A stretch of DNA of 64,000 nucleotides from Sclerodactyla briareus (taxonomy: Eukaryota; Echinodermata; Holothuroidea; Dendrochirotida; Sclerodactylidae), in NCBI GenBank assembly GCA_026419785.1, contig JAODTK010004343.1, positions 62,001 to 126,000 on the forward strand, written 5' to 3'. A model generated the notes under the pieces. That model had not been told where the DNA came from, did not search any database, and saw nothing but the letters and a program-made list of their open reading frames with translations. Shown here one piece after another: positions 12,310-24,087 of the stretch (position 1 is its first letter; each line of letters starts with the position of its first letter). The position numbers were made by a program, and so were the translations under genes.

Positions 12310-13540
12310 GACATTGTGTTCAACCTGCAGCTTCTACCTCTTCAACTAGAGGGATATGGGGACATAGTCTGTTCATCACCCGTTATCTGTTTCTTAAGCT
12401 GAATAAAAGGTTACCGCTCTGTTCCAGAATATCTGAGTCGCTTGGAAGGTAATGTCTCAGGTATTGACTATACAAAGGTTCCTGCGGGGGAAAGTTTCAG
12501 ATGAGTGCCGAACTTGTGTGTCCTGGTTCACTTTGTTTCAGGAACGATGAAAATGAAAAACCACTCTACGGTTACCAAGAGTTCATATGGTCCAGGTGGT
12601 AGAAGACGTAACGCCCGGGCACCCTCGGTGCGAAAGCAACGCCATAATCATGCCAGCTCAAAGTTATGGTTGCAAACTGAGAGAGGGACTGGTTGATAGC
12701 TTCCGTAGTAGTTAAAAACTATGGTGAAATCCCAAGTTCGAACTATATGGGCTGAGGGGGTTTAAAGTGACATACCCTTTTAGGAGTTTGACCCTGAGGA
12801 TGATACCAATTGTAAACAGTGTTATTAAGAGTCGAGCAGGAAGAGGAAGCACTAGGGCTATATTTGGACGCTGTAGCTCAAGTCTTTTCATCACAGAAAA
12901 GAAAAGCCCATAGAAGCCAGAACACTATAGCATCTGCAACAAATGGTTCAACCCTTTTTTCTGGCAGAACAGCTCCCACCTCTCAATGTAGGTTGTGTAT
13001 TGCCTTTTCGTGGGAAGTCCTCCATGACGCTGACAATTATGTAATAGTCCTCTGGGACAACCTGCTCCTTCCAGGTCTGCTGATAACCTGCAACAAAACA
13101 AAGGAGATTCAAAAAAAAAAAAAAAAAAAAAAAAAAACAAACAAAAAGGTGATAATGGAAGGGTGTGCAAAATATGCATTCAGGAAGGGTTGAGTAGCTG
13201 TTCCTGTTTCTTTGATAAACTGGGCTCACCAACTAGCATTCGGTTTAATACAGGAGACCATGGTCGGGTGGGCCAGTTTGTCGTTCCTGATTTTTGCAAG
13301 CATTTTGGGAGCAGAAAGGTGGGAGGAGCGTACTCAGGCCACGGTGAAGGCACAATGGGCTTCAGCCTCGGGCTCTGGCATCCAGGCAACATATCTATCA
13401 AACTGTTGTCAATTCTAGATGCAAACAGATCTATTTCTTGTTCCCAAAAAAATCTGGATCATGTCCTAAAAATGTTCTTCTTAACACCATCAGTTCTGTG
13501 CATTGAAGTTCGGGACGTAGGTCTGCTGCAGTGTTTAGTT
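12310..13540 (-). pseudogene. DIRS-like retroelement relic: RNase H end plus tyrosine recombinase
   Basis: Reading the minus strand from 13540: EIDLFASRIDNSLIDM at about 13436-13390, then PPTFLLPKCLQK and, in another frame, KIRNDK. These are the end of a DIRS-type RT/RNase H region ('D-L-F-A-S-R-x-N'). From about 13090 comes a tyrosine recombinase: Y-Q-Q-T-W-K, TKRQYTTYIERWELFCQKKG, a shifted stretch ending P-L-S-P-Y-S-S, then S-P-S-L-S-L-Q, MIMALLSHRG and LRHYLPSDSD with LLFSLKK near 12385. DIRS elements integrate with this recombinase instead of a DDE integrase. The last catalytic part (R..HxxR..Y) is not visible beyond 12310. A poly-A run at 13110-13137 interrupts it, and many frameshifts show it is inactive. 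Confidence 0.65.
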
Positions 13541-13671
13541 TTCGAAGAAGGTTAAGAGGCTGTGTAACCCATATGTTTCGGCTTAGCACAACCACAGTGT
13601 TAGCAGCCTGTTCGATCTAAGATTTGATTCACACTGTATGTACTGTCGACGTCATTACGATCCCCGCACTG

Positions 13672-13800
13672 TAAATGTTTCGGGGATATTATGGTTTTGG
13701 CCGTGGTCCCGCCGTCTCCGCCGCGCGCCGCCGGAAATTAGGCGTTAAGCGCTCCATTCTTAACACTTTACGATTGACCCAAAACTGCGTACACATGCTA
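13672..13800 (+). repeat. Terminal module repeat, copy 1 (inverted relative to 39100)
   Basis: TTATGGTTTTGG, GCCGTCTC and GCCGCCGGAAA followed by GGCGTTA occur in this order. The reverse complement of 39100-39190 shows the same order. It caps the region that becomes the 14-16.7 kb satellite. Confidence 0.65.
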
Positions 13801-14389
13801 TGGTAAAATCTCGGAATAAGTGCGAAAAGGGTATATGTATATTGTTGCCCTCGATTTTTGCAGGTTTTTCGCAAAAATTTCAAGTTCAGGCGATTTACAC
13901 ACGCAACGTGGTGGTTGTGGGTAGTGTTGGAGCCAAAAAACATGCGACCTTTCAAGGCATTCGAGGTCAAGTTTGAATTTATTTGGCCAGTAGCCTAATT
14001 ATAAGCCTATTGTAAGTGATAGTTCAAACTTCAGTGGATTTTCATGAACTTGGTTGATAGGGCAACTATCGTGCCGAGAATTTCCTAATGTGGCCAACGT
14101 CACTGGAGGTCATCTTCCATGACTAATTTGCATAATAGTTGGCCCATTAGCAATTAGGCAAATTTATAAACTTTGTTGGATTGTCACGAAACTTGCTGTG
14201 AGTAGGACCTTCTAACAGATCCCGATAAATTTATTCATGCGTTGAAATCACGAGGTCATTATGTGTGTTTAATTTACCTATTCGTAGAATAATAGGAATA
14301 ATTATCAGTATTTTCTAACTTAGTTATTTTGACCGAAACTTGTGCATAGGACCTACTACCAGCTGATAATTTATCAATAGCTCAAGATC

Positions 14390-16665
14390 ACTGAGGGCAA
14401 ATATTCTGGACTAATGTGGGGGAGCATTAAATTTTTTAAGGGGTTGTCCTATCAGTCAAAATGATGAGTGTAATACTTTTTTCGCAATAACATGGGACAT
14501 GTTCATTGGAATGCAATATGCTCTAGGAGTGGATGCATCCCATGGCGTGTAACCTTTCATAAAAACGCCATGTCATGAAGGTCATTAAAGGTCACTTAGG
14601 GTCAAAAAAGGATTTTTTAGTACTTTTTCGGAAATAGCACTGGGTGTGGCATCCAGAATGGCAAAATGCGCCAGGACGTGGATGATCATATGGAGAATAA
14701 CAATTCTCATAAAAACTGTCAATCAGTAAAGGTCATTCGGGTCACTTAGGGGTCAAAAACTGTTTTTTGGCTATAATCGGAGAAATTGAATATTGCGAAG
14801 GATGGAATGGTTCACCATTGGATATATTGGACCTGCATGTGTGGAACTATGACAGGAATTGACCTCGGTCGGGTGGTCATGTGTTTTAAAGTCGAATATT
14901 GAATAATGTGCTATTTAAGCGTTACCGGGCAAAAAAAAAAATAGAAAACTGGTATTTTTGGTTAAGTGATAGAGGCGTTGGTGCTTTATGGAGGGAACAA
15001 CTCCCGCTTCGATCGGACACCTACTTTGGTAGTTACAAGGGGTCAAAGTTCAATTTATACCTTTTTCGCAAGAACGTTGGACATGTTCAAGTGGAAATGC
15101 CAAATAGGTTCTAGGAGTGGAGCTCACAGGGCGGGTAAACAATTTTTATAAGAGCCGCCATGTCATTGAAGGTCATTAAGCGTCACTTAGGGGTCAAAAA
15201 CTGATTTTAGTACTTTTCGGCAATAGCAGTGAGTGTGTTCACAGAATGCACAAAATGCTCCCAGGACGTGGATGTATAATATGGAAGTACAATTCTCATA
15301 ACACTGCCATATATTAAAGGGTCATCGGGGCACTTAGGGGTCAAAAACTGTTTTTGGGCTCTAATCGGAGAATTGAATATCTGCGAGCAACTGGAGCGGC
15401 ACAAGGTGATATAATGTTGACTCATGTGTGTGACCTCTGACAGAATTTGACTCTGTCGAGTGGTCATGTGGTTTAAAGGTGAATCTTGAATAATGTGAGA
15501 TTTAAGATACGGCCAAAAAAAAAGAAACTGGTTATTTTGATATGTGATAGAGCTTTGTGTGCTTTGGAGGGAACACAAATCCCGCTTCGATCGGTTACTT
15601 TGGTAGTTATAAGGGTTCAAAGTTCAATTGTATACCTTTTTCGCAATAACATTGGACATGTTCAGTGGAATGCAATAGCTTCTAGAGTGGATGCATCACA
15701 GGGAGTGTAACAATTTTCATAAAACGGCCAGGTCATTGAAGGTCTAAAGTTCACTAGGGGTAAAAAAACGATTTTAGTACTTTCGGTCAATAGACCTGGG
15801 TGTGTTCATCAGAAGCAAAAGATCCCTCGGAGTGGATGTATACATGGATGAGTACAATTCTCATAAAAACTGTCATATCATTAAGGTCATCGAGGCCTTA
15901 GGGGTTCAAAACCTGTTTTCTGGCTATAATCGAAAATTGAATATCTGCGAAGGTGGATTGGTTCACCATTGTGATATAATTGTTGACCTGCATGTGTGTG
16001 ACCTCTGACCTGAATTTGATCCTCTGTCGGGTGGTCATGTGGGGAAGGTTCGACTCTTGAATAAAGGTGCTTATGTAAGGAGTACGGGCAAAAATTGAAA
16101 CGAGGTTAAGTTTGGATATGGATTGAGCTTTGTGGGCTTATGGAGAGAAAACAACTCTCGCTTCGATCGGCAACTTACTTTGTAGTTACAAGGGGCGTCA
16201 AAGTTCAATTTTATACCTTTTCGCAATAAAATTGGACATGATCATTGGAAAGCAATATGCTCTAGGAGTTGGATGCATACATGGAGTGTAACAATTTTCA
16301 TTAAAACCCGCCATGTCATTGAAGGTCATAAATGGTCACTTAGGGGTACAAAAATGATTTTAGTACTATTTCGCAATAGCATGGTGTGGTCATCAGGATG
16401 CAAATGCTCCTAGGAGTGTATGTATCACATGGAGAGTAAAAAATTTTCAATAAAAACTGTAATGTCATTAAAGGTCATTCGAGGTCATTAGGGGTCAACA
16501 ACTGTTTTTGGCTATAATCGGAGGAATTGAATATACTGCGAAGGCTGGATGGTTCACCATTGGGAATAATTGTTGACCGCATGTGTGTGACCTCTGACAT
16601 GAATTGACCTCTGGTCGGGGGTGGCCATGGGTTAAAGGTCGAATCTTGTATTAATGTGCTTATTT
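14390..16665 (+). repeat. Higher-order satellite, about 4 units of ~578 bp
   Basis: The landmark TGGATGCAT..TGTAACAATTTTCATAAAA..CCATGTCATTGAAGGTCA recurs near 14530, 15110, 15690 and 16270, a spacing of 575-583 bp. Each unit also holds a second diverged half (TAGTACTTTTCGGCAATAGC .. GGTCACTTAGGGGTCAAAAA) about 130-150 bp later. It is followed by CTATAATCGGAGAATTGAAT and TGACCTCTGAC. Similarity decays by scattered indels. Open frames here are chance. Confidence 0.9.
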
Positions 16666-16887
16666 TTGGACGCACCTTGTCCGGGGGCTGTAGGGGTGCC
16701 TAATTACAATAACAAGTGCATTTATAATCACGACCCATTTACCATTTACGTTGTCGCTTCACAAGTCTATAAATGTCTTCTTTCCACGAATATTGCCGGT
16801 TATGTTCACCAAATTTCTTGACTAAGAGATGCGAGGGATATATAAGTCTGGCGGTTTACCCGCCCGACCTTTTCTAGTTACGAAATT

Positions 16888-16970
16888 AAAATAATCGTGT
16901 GACGATGAAAAAGGAGAGGTGACGATGGAAAAAACGAGAGGTGACGAGGTAAAACGAGAAGGTGACGCGG
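16888..16970 (+). repeat. Left inner arm of the same inverted repeat
   Basis: Carries ATAATCGTGTGACGATG, GGAGAGGTGACGATGG and ACGAGAGGTGACGAGG, closely matching the reverse complement of 20446-20520. It shares the ~22 bp unit GTGACGATGTAAACGAGAG. It lies 4.7 kb from the outer left arm, while the two right arms are contiguous. Confidence 0.85.
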
Positions 16971-17895
16971 ACACAGGGCTACACAACCTCTGTTGTGCTA
17001 TGAATATAAATAGTAATAATGTAATGACAAGGATTTGTAAGCAGCTTCATATAAAGATTCAGCCAGTGGCGTAGCGAGCGGGGGGTGGGGGGGGGGGGGG
17101 GGGGGGGGACACACCCCAATAATTTGTGCTGTCGGCAAATTTTGGCCGTCGCCAAAAAAGAGGGAAAATGGGAGTCGGAGGAAGATGAAGAGAGCGGATG
17201 AGGAAGAAAGGCGTTACGCTGAATAGAGAAAAGAAGAATGGGAGGCTTCCTTATCAATATTCAGATTTTCCAGTTATCCATTTGATCAATCATTCACCAA
17301 TCCAATCACCCGAAACTGCTAGTTGAAAACCTGTCGGCAAATAACTAATCACGATCACCCGGGATAGTAGGGGCCGTAGCTAGGGTCATATCATTGGGGG
17401 TGAAGAAGTAAAAAATTCCAACTGGCCAGATACATTTTTTTCCAACTCACCCCACCCCCATATGAAGGTGACTTTTTTGGCGTTTCCCTTTTGTCATCTG
17501 GGGGCTCCCGGCCTTTTTCACTTTAGGCCTAAGAGGTTTTGTCAACTTTGTGAAAATGTATCAATCGAGACCGAGAGTTCACAGATGTGGAGTTCAGTGA
17601 AGTGAATTAATTGAAGCCCATCTCATCTGAGAACTGCTTTCGGGGATGGACTGTGGACATCCACCGAATGTACGGAAGATGGCGACTCGGACAGCAAAGC
17701 TCGAGTAAGATACACAAGTAACACAACGCATATAACTGTAGTCCTACTCTTATACCAGTGCTATTTATGGTGCATTCAGACTGGCCTAATTAGTGGCACT
17801 CTCGGTATTTGGAAGTTGGGAGGGTAGTGGCCGGCTGGTTGCCACAAGCTCACGACTGATACACAGCACTGACAGCAGTGCCGAATCTTAAGTAA

Positions 17896-20162
17896 CAATC
17901 AGTGGCGTAGAACGTATTTTCGCGCGGGATGCTGAAGTTTGATAATGGATCTGGGGGGGGTAGGGGTATAAGGGGAGGGGGTTCCCCCTCCCGTTTGCAA
18001 AATTTTTGCATTATCGGTGACCGTAGATGCAATTGGTGCAATACAGCACTCCAAAACGCTCACTTCATTCCAGAAATAATGTCGCCATTTTCACATTGTC
18101 CTAGATGTGACTCATATCGAGGGCAGCAACTAGGATTAAGTAATTTTAGATCTCACTTTTCAGAGGGGAATGCCGATGCCCCCCTCCTCCCACTCTAGAG
18201 AATTTTGCATTTCAGGTGGCCTTAGATGCAATATTTGCATTATGACACTCCTACTTTCACATCGTTCTCCAGAAATATTTTGCATTTTCCACGTCTTAGA
18301 TGGGACTGCTACGCAGGGGATTTGTGATTTTTTCAGCTAAATTGTACTGAGCTCCATGGGCAGTAAATTGGCTCTTCTTTTGGGTTGGGGTAATTCTTAC
18401 CTGACAGCGGACCGCCAACATAGCATACGTGTATGAACCGTACCGTGCGCCCCATTTTTGGCGTTCTTCGGGCATTCTTTCATAAATTTTTGCCAGTCAG
18501 CCAGTGGCGTCGCCAGACTTTTCAGACTGGGGGGCACAAGGGAGGCAGAGACATTTCTCAGTGGAGCAAAAGACTACTATCTGAGCGGAGCGCCACCATT
18601 GGAGCGCCCAAGCGAATTTTTGGTTGCGCAAGCTCCCAGATGGTCGGAAAATTAACTCTCCCGGCGTTTGGGCTCCAAACCTGAGCATTAGGATCAAAAT
18701 TTTGTGATCGGTGGAAAATTTGAACATTTTGTCAGACCTCGATCTATCGCTGCCTCGGCTTTAACTCAATGTTCAACAGGTTTGTGCTCCTTACTACTCT
18801 AAACAGTGCACGCAAAGCGCGCCATTTTTTTCCTTTTTTTTTGGGGGGGGGGGGTTCCCTGGCACATCTGGAAAAACAGGATCTCGTGTCCACGCCTTCA
18901 GCTGACTATCCAAGACGCTATTCGTTTATCTTGTAATCCCCATGAAGAAGCTACGAAATTGCACTAGCTAATGTAAAATAATGCTTGTGGGTCAATTCGC
19001 ACATTTCCAAGTTTTTGCAGTATGGTCGTACGCGAATCTAATCCCTGCCCTAATCTCTAATCATAGCAGTAGACACAATTGATTGTCATACAATACCGAC
19101 AGCCATCACGCGGTTCGTGTAAACATGCGTGTTTAATTAAAGAAGAAGTATTGTAATTGCGCGCGAAGCGCGCAAATTTTTGGCACATATATCTGTAAAA
19201 AATTACAATTCTTTGTTGTAATTGTATTTACAGTTTTTACGTGAATAAGAAATATTCCTTTTGGTCGAGTTGGAAAATTTACAAGGACGGCCTCGGACCT
19301 CGTCGTAAAATATTACAATCTGGCGATCTGTCGGAAATTCCTACTGGATATTCGAAATCCAACGGACAGGTCGCCTGTCTTCTGACCATTTTTTGGGGGG
19401 GGGGGGTGAGACACCCCCCCACACCCCCCCGCTCGCGACGTCCTGGGTATAGTTATAGCCTCAGCTAGAAGAGTGTCAGAATCGGCAGTAACTCAGTGAA
19501 ACTGAGTAATGGAATTGAAGCCCTCTGAGTAGACCGCAGCCCGTCGAGTCATAGAGTGCCGCGCGGCCAGGCTAATGCCAGCTGATCTTTGTCAATTATT
19601 AAATTCATTTCGTTCAGGTTTGTAAATGGTCAATCCAATGCTGCAATGGACTTACTTATACTACGAGCCGTTGAACCCTATTGTTCGTTACTTTTTTGTC
19701 ACTTGGCACATCTTCAATTAAATCCGATTATTTATCCATACACATTAGGCTAACTCCATTCATTTACTTTAACCCAGATTTTTCAGGCAATTTCAAACTT
19801 GCAGATTTTTTTTTGCATGCTAAACTGATAACTACTGTATTTACAATCAATAAAAAAGTATTAGAATTTCGAACAACTGTACAGAGACTGGTGCTTTTGA
19901 GAAATATTTTGCCTGTTTTTCGTTTACAAAATAGAGCTCTAACCTAAAACATTAAAGGTACAAAAATCCAAGGTCTTTTCAAGAACTATTAAGCTGAAAA
20001 ATATGAATTAATTAGTAGAAATCACCCCTCAGAAAATTACCCTTTGTTGCCCCAAATTGCATCTGAGGATGCTCGAGTTCTCATTTTTCCAAAGGACCCC
20101 TCCTCCAGGATTTCGATCAAGAAAACATGCCCCCTGTCACATTCTGCCTACACCACTGATTG
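17896..20162. mobile_element. Middle TIR element B
   Basis: Left end CAATCAGTGGCGTAG and right end CTACACCACTGATTG are 15 bp inverted repeats with one mismatch. The element spans about 2.27 kb, lies fully inside A and contains C. A poly-G run follows the left end by ~45 bp. Confidence 0.6.
18501..19446. mobile_element. Inner TIR element C
   Basis: Left end CCAGTGGCGTCGCCAG; right end, reverse complemented, CCAGGACGTCGCGAGCGGGG. The body includes CTATCTGAGCGGAGCGCCAC at 18576 and ATTTTGTGATCGGTGGAAAA, both shared with copies at 40-42 kb. Length about 946 bp; non-autonomous. Confidence 0.6.
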
Positions 20163-20445
20163 CAACAGTCATTTCAGTCATGTGGGCAAAGCCTAGCTAC
20201 ATTCAGCGATGTCCAGTCAATGGACTGCTATAAAAAAAAAAATGATATCGGAAGGGAAATTTCACTTGAAAACATGGTCCAGAGTGCACCTGAGGACGTT
20301 TCAAAACCGAAACATTTTCAAGGGGGGTGGGTCACCCCTCCCCTTAAACCCCTGCCCCATATCAGTCGCCATTTACAGACTCTGTCGTTGAATCAGAACC
20401 CCCCAAATCCCCCAACCAAAACCCCTTGCTACGCCCCTGGATGTG

Positions 20446-20931
20446 CCGTCACCTCGTTTTACATCGTCACCTCTCGTTTACATCGTCACCTCTCCTTGAA
20501 ATCGTCACACGATTATTACATCGCCAACTGATGTGGGAGCTCAGCGAAAACGGCAATCGTCAGGTGAAGATGAACACACCGCCACAAATTGTCAAACAGA
20601 AGAAATCATCGTCAAATACTAGTATAATCGTCACATGATGAAAGTATAGCGTCCATAGATGGGCTCACATCCCCAGCTCTCAATCATACACCACGATAGA
20701 TTTATCGCCATGAAAATTTACATCGCCCACTCGATTTATTACATCATCACATAATGACTGGCATCGCCACATGATAATTTACTTACCAGCCGAGGGAAAA
20801 ATACATCACCACATTGTGGTCGATCATCGTCACCTGTTACTTATCATCGCCACCTGACATCCAATCATCGCCACATTAAAATTTACGTCACCACCTATTT
20901 TTCGCCAAATGACGTTGCCGTTTTCGTGTTC
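20446..20931 (-). repeat. Right arm of the large inverted repeat (minisatellite-like)
   Basis: About 490 bp made of variants of CATCGTCACCT / CATCGCCAC. The inner end (20446-20520) pairs with 16888-16970 and the outer end (20760-20931) with 11982-12153, both inverted. The outer tip reads GACGTTGCCGTTTTCGTGTT. Confidence 0.85.
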
Positions 20932-20934
20932 CCA

Positions 20935-21535
20935 TAGTTTTGGAGCAGAAGCAGCATGGCATCGTTCCTATGTGTCCAGACCAAGTCACGTCACGCCTAT
21001 TCTAGAAGAGACACACTGGCTACTATGCCACCTTCGAATCAACTAGCTCCGACTTTTCCGGCTTGTTTCCATACCAAGCAAAAACCATGCCAAACCCCCC
21101 TCGGCGAAACTTGAGATCAGGTGCTGACCGATCACGTGTCACAAGACATATCCACGTGACAGGCTGGGTGCTCGGTCCCTGTGGAATGATCTACTGCGAG
21201 TAACGACATTCTGTCCGATCTTTTTTTTTCAAGAGTCTCTTACGTTCTTTTTCAACTGATCCATTTGAATCGTAATTTATAGTTGTCTTTTCAGCTTTTG
21301 GATTTGCTAGTTGCTAATACTGTAAATGTTTCCTAGTGTTAGTTGATTCACATGACTCATCGTATTCTTAGCGTTCAAACTTTGTCGGCTATACTGATTT
21401 GAAATTGTATAGGTCCATTCCATTGTGATTAATGGGGCAGCCCTGTTTTGTTTTTGTCATTAGTTTTCCCGTTATATTGGGTTTCATGTTTGTGAAAGCG
21501 CATCGATATACTCTGTGGCAATGTGCGCTATATGA
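20935..21535. other. No recognisable gene
   Basis: Unassigned DNA between the right inverted arm and the CATT array. Confidence 0.6.
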
Positions 21536-21539
21536 GCAG

Positions 21540-22680
21540 TTTCATTCATTCAGTCATTCATTGATTCATTCATGTATCCATTCGTATTCATCATTCATTC
21601 ATTCATTCATTCATTCATTCATCATCATTCATTCATTCATTCATTCATTCATTCATTCATTCATTCATTTATCCATTCGGTCCTTTATTCATTCATTCAT
21701 TATTCATTCATTCATTCATCCTTCCATCCATTCATTCATTCATTCATTCATTCATTTCCTTCTTCATACATTCATCCATTTATCCATTTCAGTCAGTCAT
21801 CCATCATTCATTCCATTTAATTCATTATTCTCTATTCATCATCATTCCATTCATTCATTCATTCAATTTATTCATCCTTCCATCCATTCATTCAATTCCT
21901 CATTGATTCATTCATTGAAAAACCATTCCCATTTTTCATTCTTGATTCTTCATTCTCTGTCATCATCCATTCATCCTTCATCCATTCATCCATCCTACTT
22001 CATTCATTCATCCATCCATTCATTCAGCCATTCACCTCCATTCCTTCATTCATTCCTCCATTCTTCATTCATCCAGTCATCCATTCATTCATCCATCCAT
22101 TCATTCATCCATTCATTCATTCATCCTTCATTCCTTCATTCCATTCATTCCATTCATTCATTCATTCTTCATCCATTCATTCATTCAGCCATTCATTCAT
22201 TCATGCATTCATCAGATTCATTCCACCCAATCCATTCATTCATTCATCCATTATTCATCATCATCATCCATTATTCATCCATTCATTATTCATTCATTCA
22301 TTCATTCTCATGCAGCCACCATCCATTCATTCATTCATTTCATCATCCATTCATTCATCCATATCATTCATCCATCCATCTTTCATTATCCCTTCATTCT
22401 CCATTCATTCATTCAAGTCATTCATTCATCTCTAATTCATTCCTTCATTCAGTCATTCATCCAGTCATTCATCCATTCATTCATTCATCCATCCTCCCAT
22501 CCTTCTATCCATTCATCCATTCATCCATTCATCCATTCATTCATCCATCTCATTCATCCATCCATTCATTCATCCAATTCATTAATTATCCATTCATTCA
22601 TTCAGTTATCCATTCATCCATTATTCATCCATTCATTCATTCACCATTCATTCATTCATCATTCATCATGGCATCCATTC
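21540..22680. repeat. (CATT)n / (CCATTCAT)n microsatellite array, ~1.1 kb
   Basis: Tetranucleotide array with frequent CCAT and CATC variants. The 463-codon open frame reading SFIHSFIHS arises from the period and is not a gene. Confidence 0.95.
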
Positions 22681-22689
22681 ATTCAATAG

Positions 22690-23870
22690 TAGAAAATGAG
22701 AGCACTATGATTTTTGCACCTTCGACATCATCTTCTGGTCGGGATGTCCTCTTATCAGGCTTATGGTCCTCCAAATTGTTTGCGTTTCCTACCCGGGATT
22801 TTCTAAACAATTCAAATTGCTGAGATTTCATAATTAGAAGGGGCTCGAAGAGTCAATTATTTATTTTGCATTTTGGGCAATCGGTTGTTGCAAATGACAG
22901 TTGCGCAAATGCGCGCGAACAGTTTAGTTTTAGTGAGATGCTTTTAGGCAACATGTATTATTCATACAAGTCCTATATGCATGCATGGAATTTAGCACTA
23001 AATACTTACCGTATCGTGGGGTATCTTGTTTTGTGGGGAATCTGTACGTGAATCATCCTCTACCAGCGATGGCTAGTCACAGTGACAACTTGCACGCGAA
23101 ACGCTTCGCATACGTTTCTCGAAAACACCTGGGATGATTACAGATGGTTTGTGGTTAACGGTTGAAAAACATGCTGCACGGCATGATAAAATAGTAGCAT
23201 TCTTACGACGTTTTTCTAATATTAAATATTTCTTCGCTAAGGGCAATTCATTCAGGATCACACTTCCAACACTGACCACTGGAAGGCCGCAAAGGGCATT
23301 GCGCGGAGGATGAGGGATCCTAATTATTCAACGTTCCGATACGTCCCATCATCTGAAATTAAAGAGTATGTTAAATTTGTTGTTGTACGTATTATTAATC
23401 AATAGGTTTAGGAAGTATCTGGTTTGCAAAAAATACTGCCTGTTCTCAAATGCGTGCATAGACACAATCAACATTCATTTCTATTAATATGGAGTTCCAG
23501 TTCGTATCATTCAGATTTTCAGTTCGTGTCATTCAGAGTTATATGTTAAATGCTTAGCGGCGGGAAAATACAATCTGCAGCCCCATTTTCAACAAGCAGT
23601 TCTTTCGCCCGTTTCACCGAAGCTACGTCGGCATGTAGAGGCTTTCCACCCGGAGAGGCAGTGACCCATTTTAAGTGTCCCTGCCCCCCCCCCCCCCCCT
23701 TGCAGCGCCCAGTGCAAGGACCCGGCGGGTAGAACACCTCAGCGGGAATCAGCTGCACCAAAAGATTGTGCTAGGAAAATCCGACAGTTACATCAATATC
23801 ATATTTCTGTTTTGGCCTAGTGCGTAATTCATGCTAGTGGTCTAGGCGAGGTTGTTGGGTGGTGCGGTTG
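22690..23870. other. No recognisable gene
   Basis: Only short frames; a G/C run lies at 23684. Confidence 0.6.
23680..23700. repeat. Homopolymer G/C runs (representative entry)
   Basis: Runs of about 10-20 G or C occur at 17083-17108, 18842-18853, 19395-19407, 23684-23698, 24009-24019, 25929-25944, 42553-42563, 45740-45778, 46519-46534, 47514-47527, 49980-49993, 58350-58363 and 63979-63998. Many sit next to TIR element ends; others stand alone. Some may be real (G-quadruplex forming), others assembly artefacts. Confidence 0.8.
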
Positions 23871-23871
23871 A

Positions 23872-24087
23872 ACCTACAATCCCCACCAAAAGTAGTTGGA
23901 ACAAAACTGCACGAATTGCAACACCTTTGCCTCCGATGCAATGTTGAATATTGATCAATGCCACCCCGTGCTACTTAGTCCCAACATTGAAGACTGTGGG
24001 AGGAGGGGGGGGGGGGGGGTTGACCGTCCCAATCCAATACGGCAATGCGTATAGGTTTGTTCCAACACTTTCGGCGGGGATTGTAGC
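23872..24087. repeat. Foldback: ~35 bp inverted arms around a 145 bp loop
   Basis: Left arm 23872-23908 contains CTACAATCCCCACC and GTTGGAACAAA. Right arm 24052-24087 reads TTTGTTCCAAC then GGCGGGGATTGTAG, its inverted partner. A poly-G run sits in the loop. Probably a MITE-like fragment. Confidence 0.65.

Larger units (their letters stand above)
17063..20440. mobile_element. Outer TIR element A (CAGTGGCGTAGC family)
   Basis: Left end CCAGTGGCGTAGCGAGCGGG; right end, reverse complemented, CCAGGGGCGTAGCAAGGGG. Poly-G follows both ends. The element ends one to six bases from the inner arms of the large inverted repeat. It contains elements B and C. No transposase is visible, so it is non-autonomous. 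Confidence 0.6.

Noticed and set aside
14390-16665. Possible CRISPR-like direct repeats
   Set aside because: Units are ~578 bp satellites with diverged copies, not short identical repeats with unique spacers; the context is eukaryotic.
20446-20931. Regular CATCGTCACC repeats considered as CRISPR
   Set aside because: Repeats are degenerate, spacers are not unique, and the sequence pairs with inverted arms far away.
21432-22823. 463-codon open frame on the plus strand
   Set aside because: Encoded almost entirely by the CATT microsatellite; no domain, no splice context.
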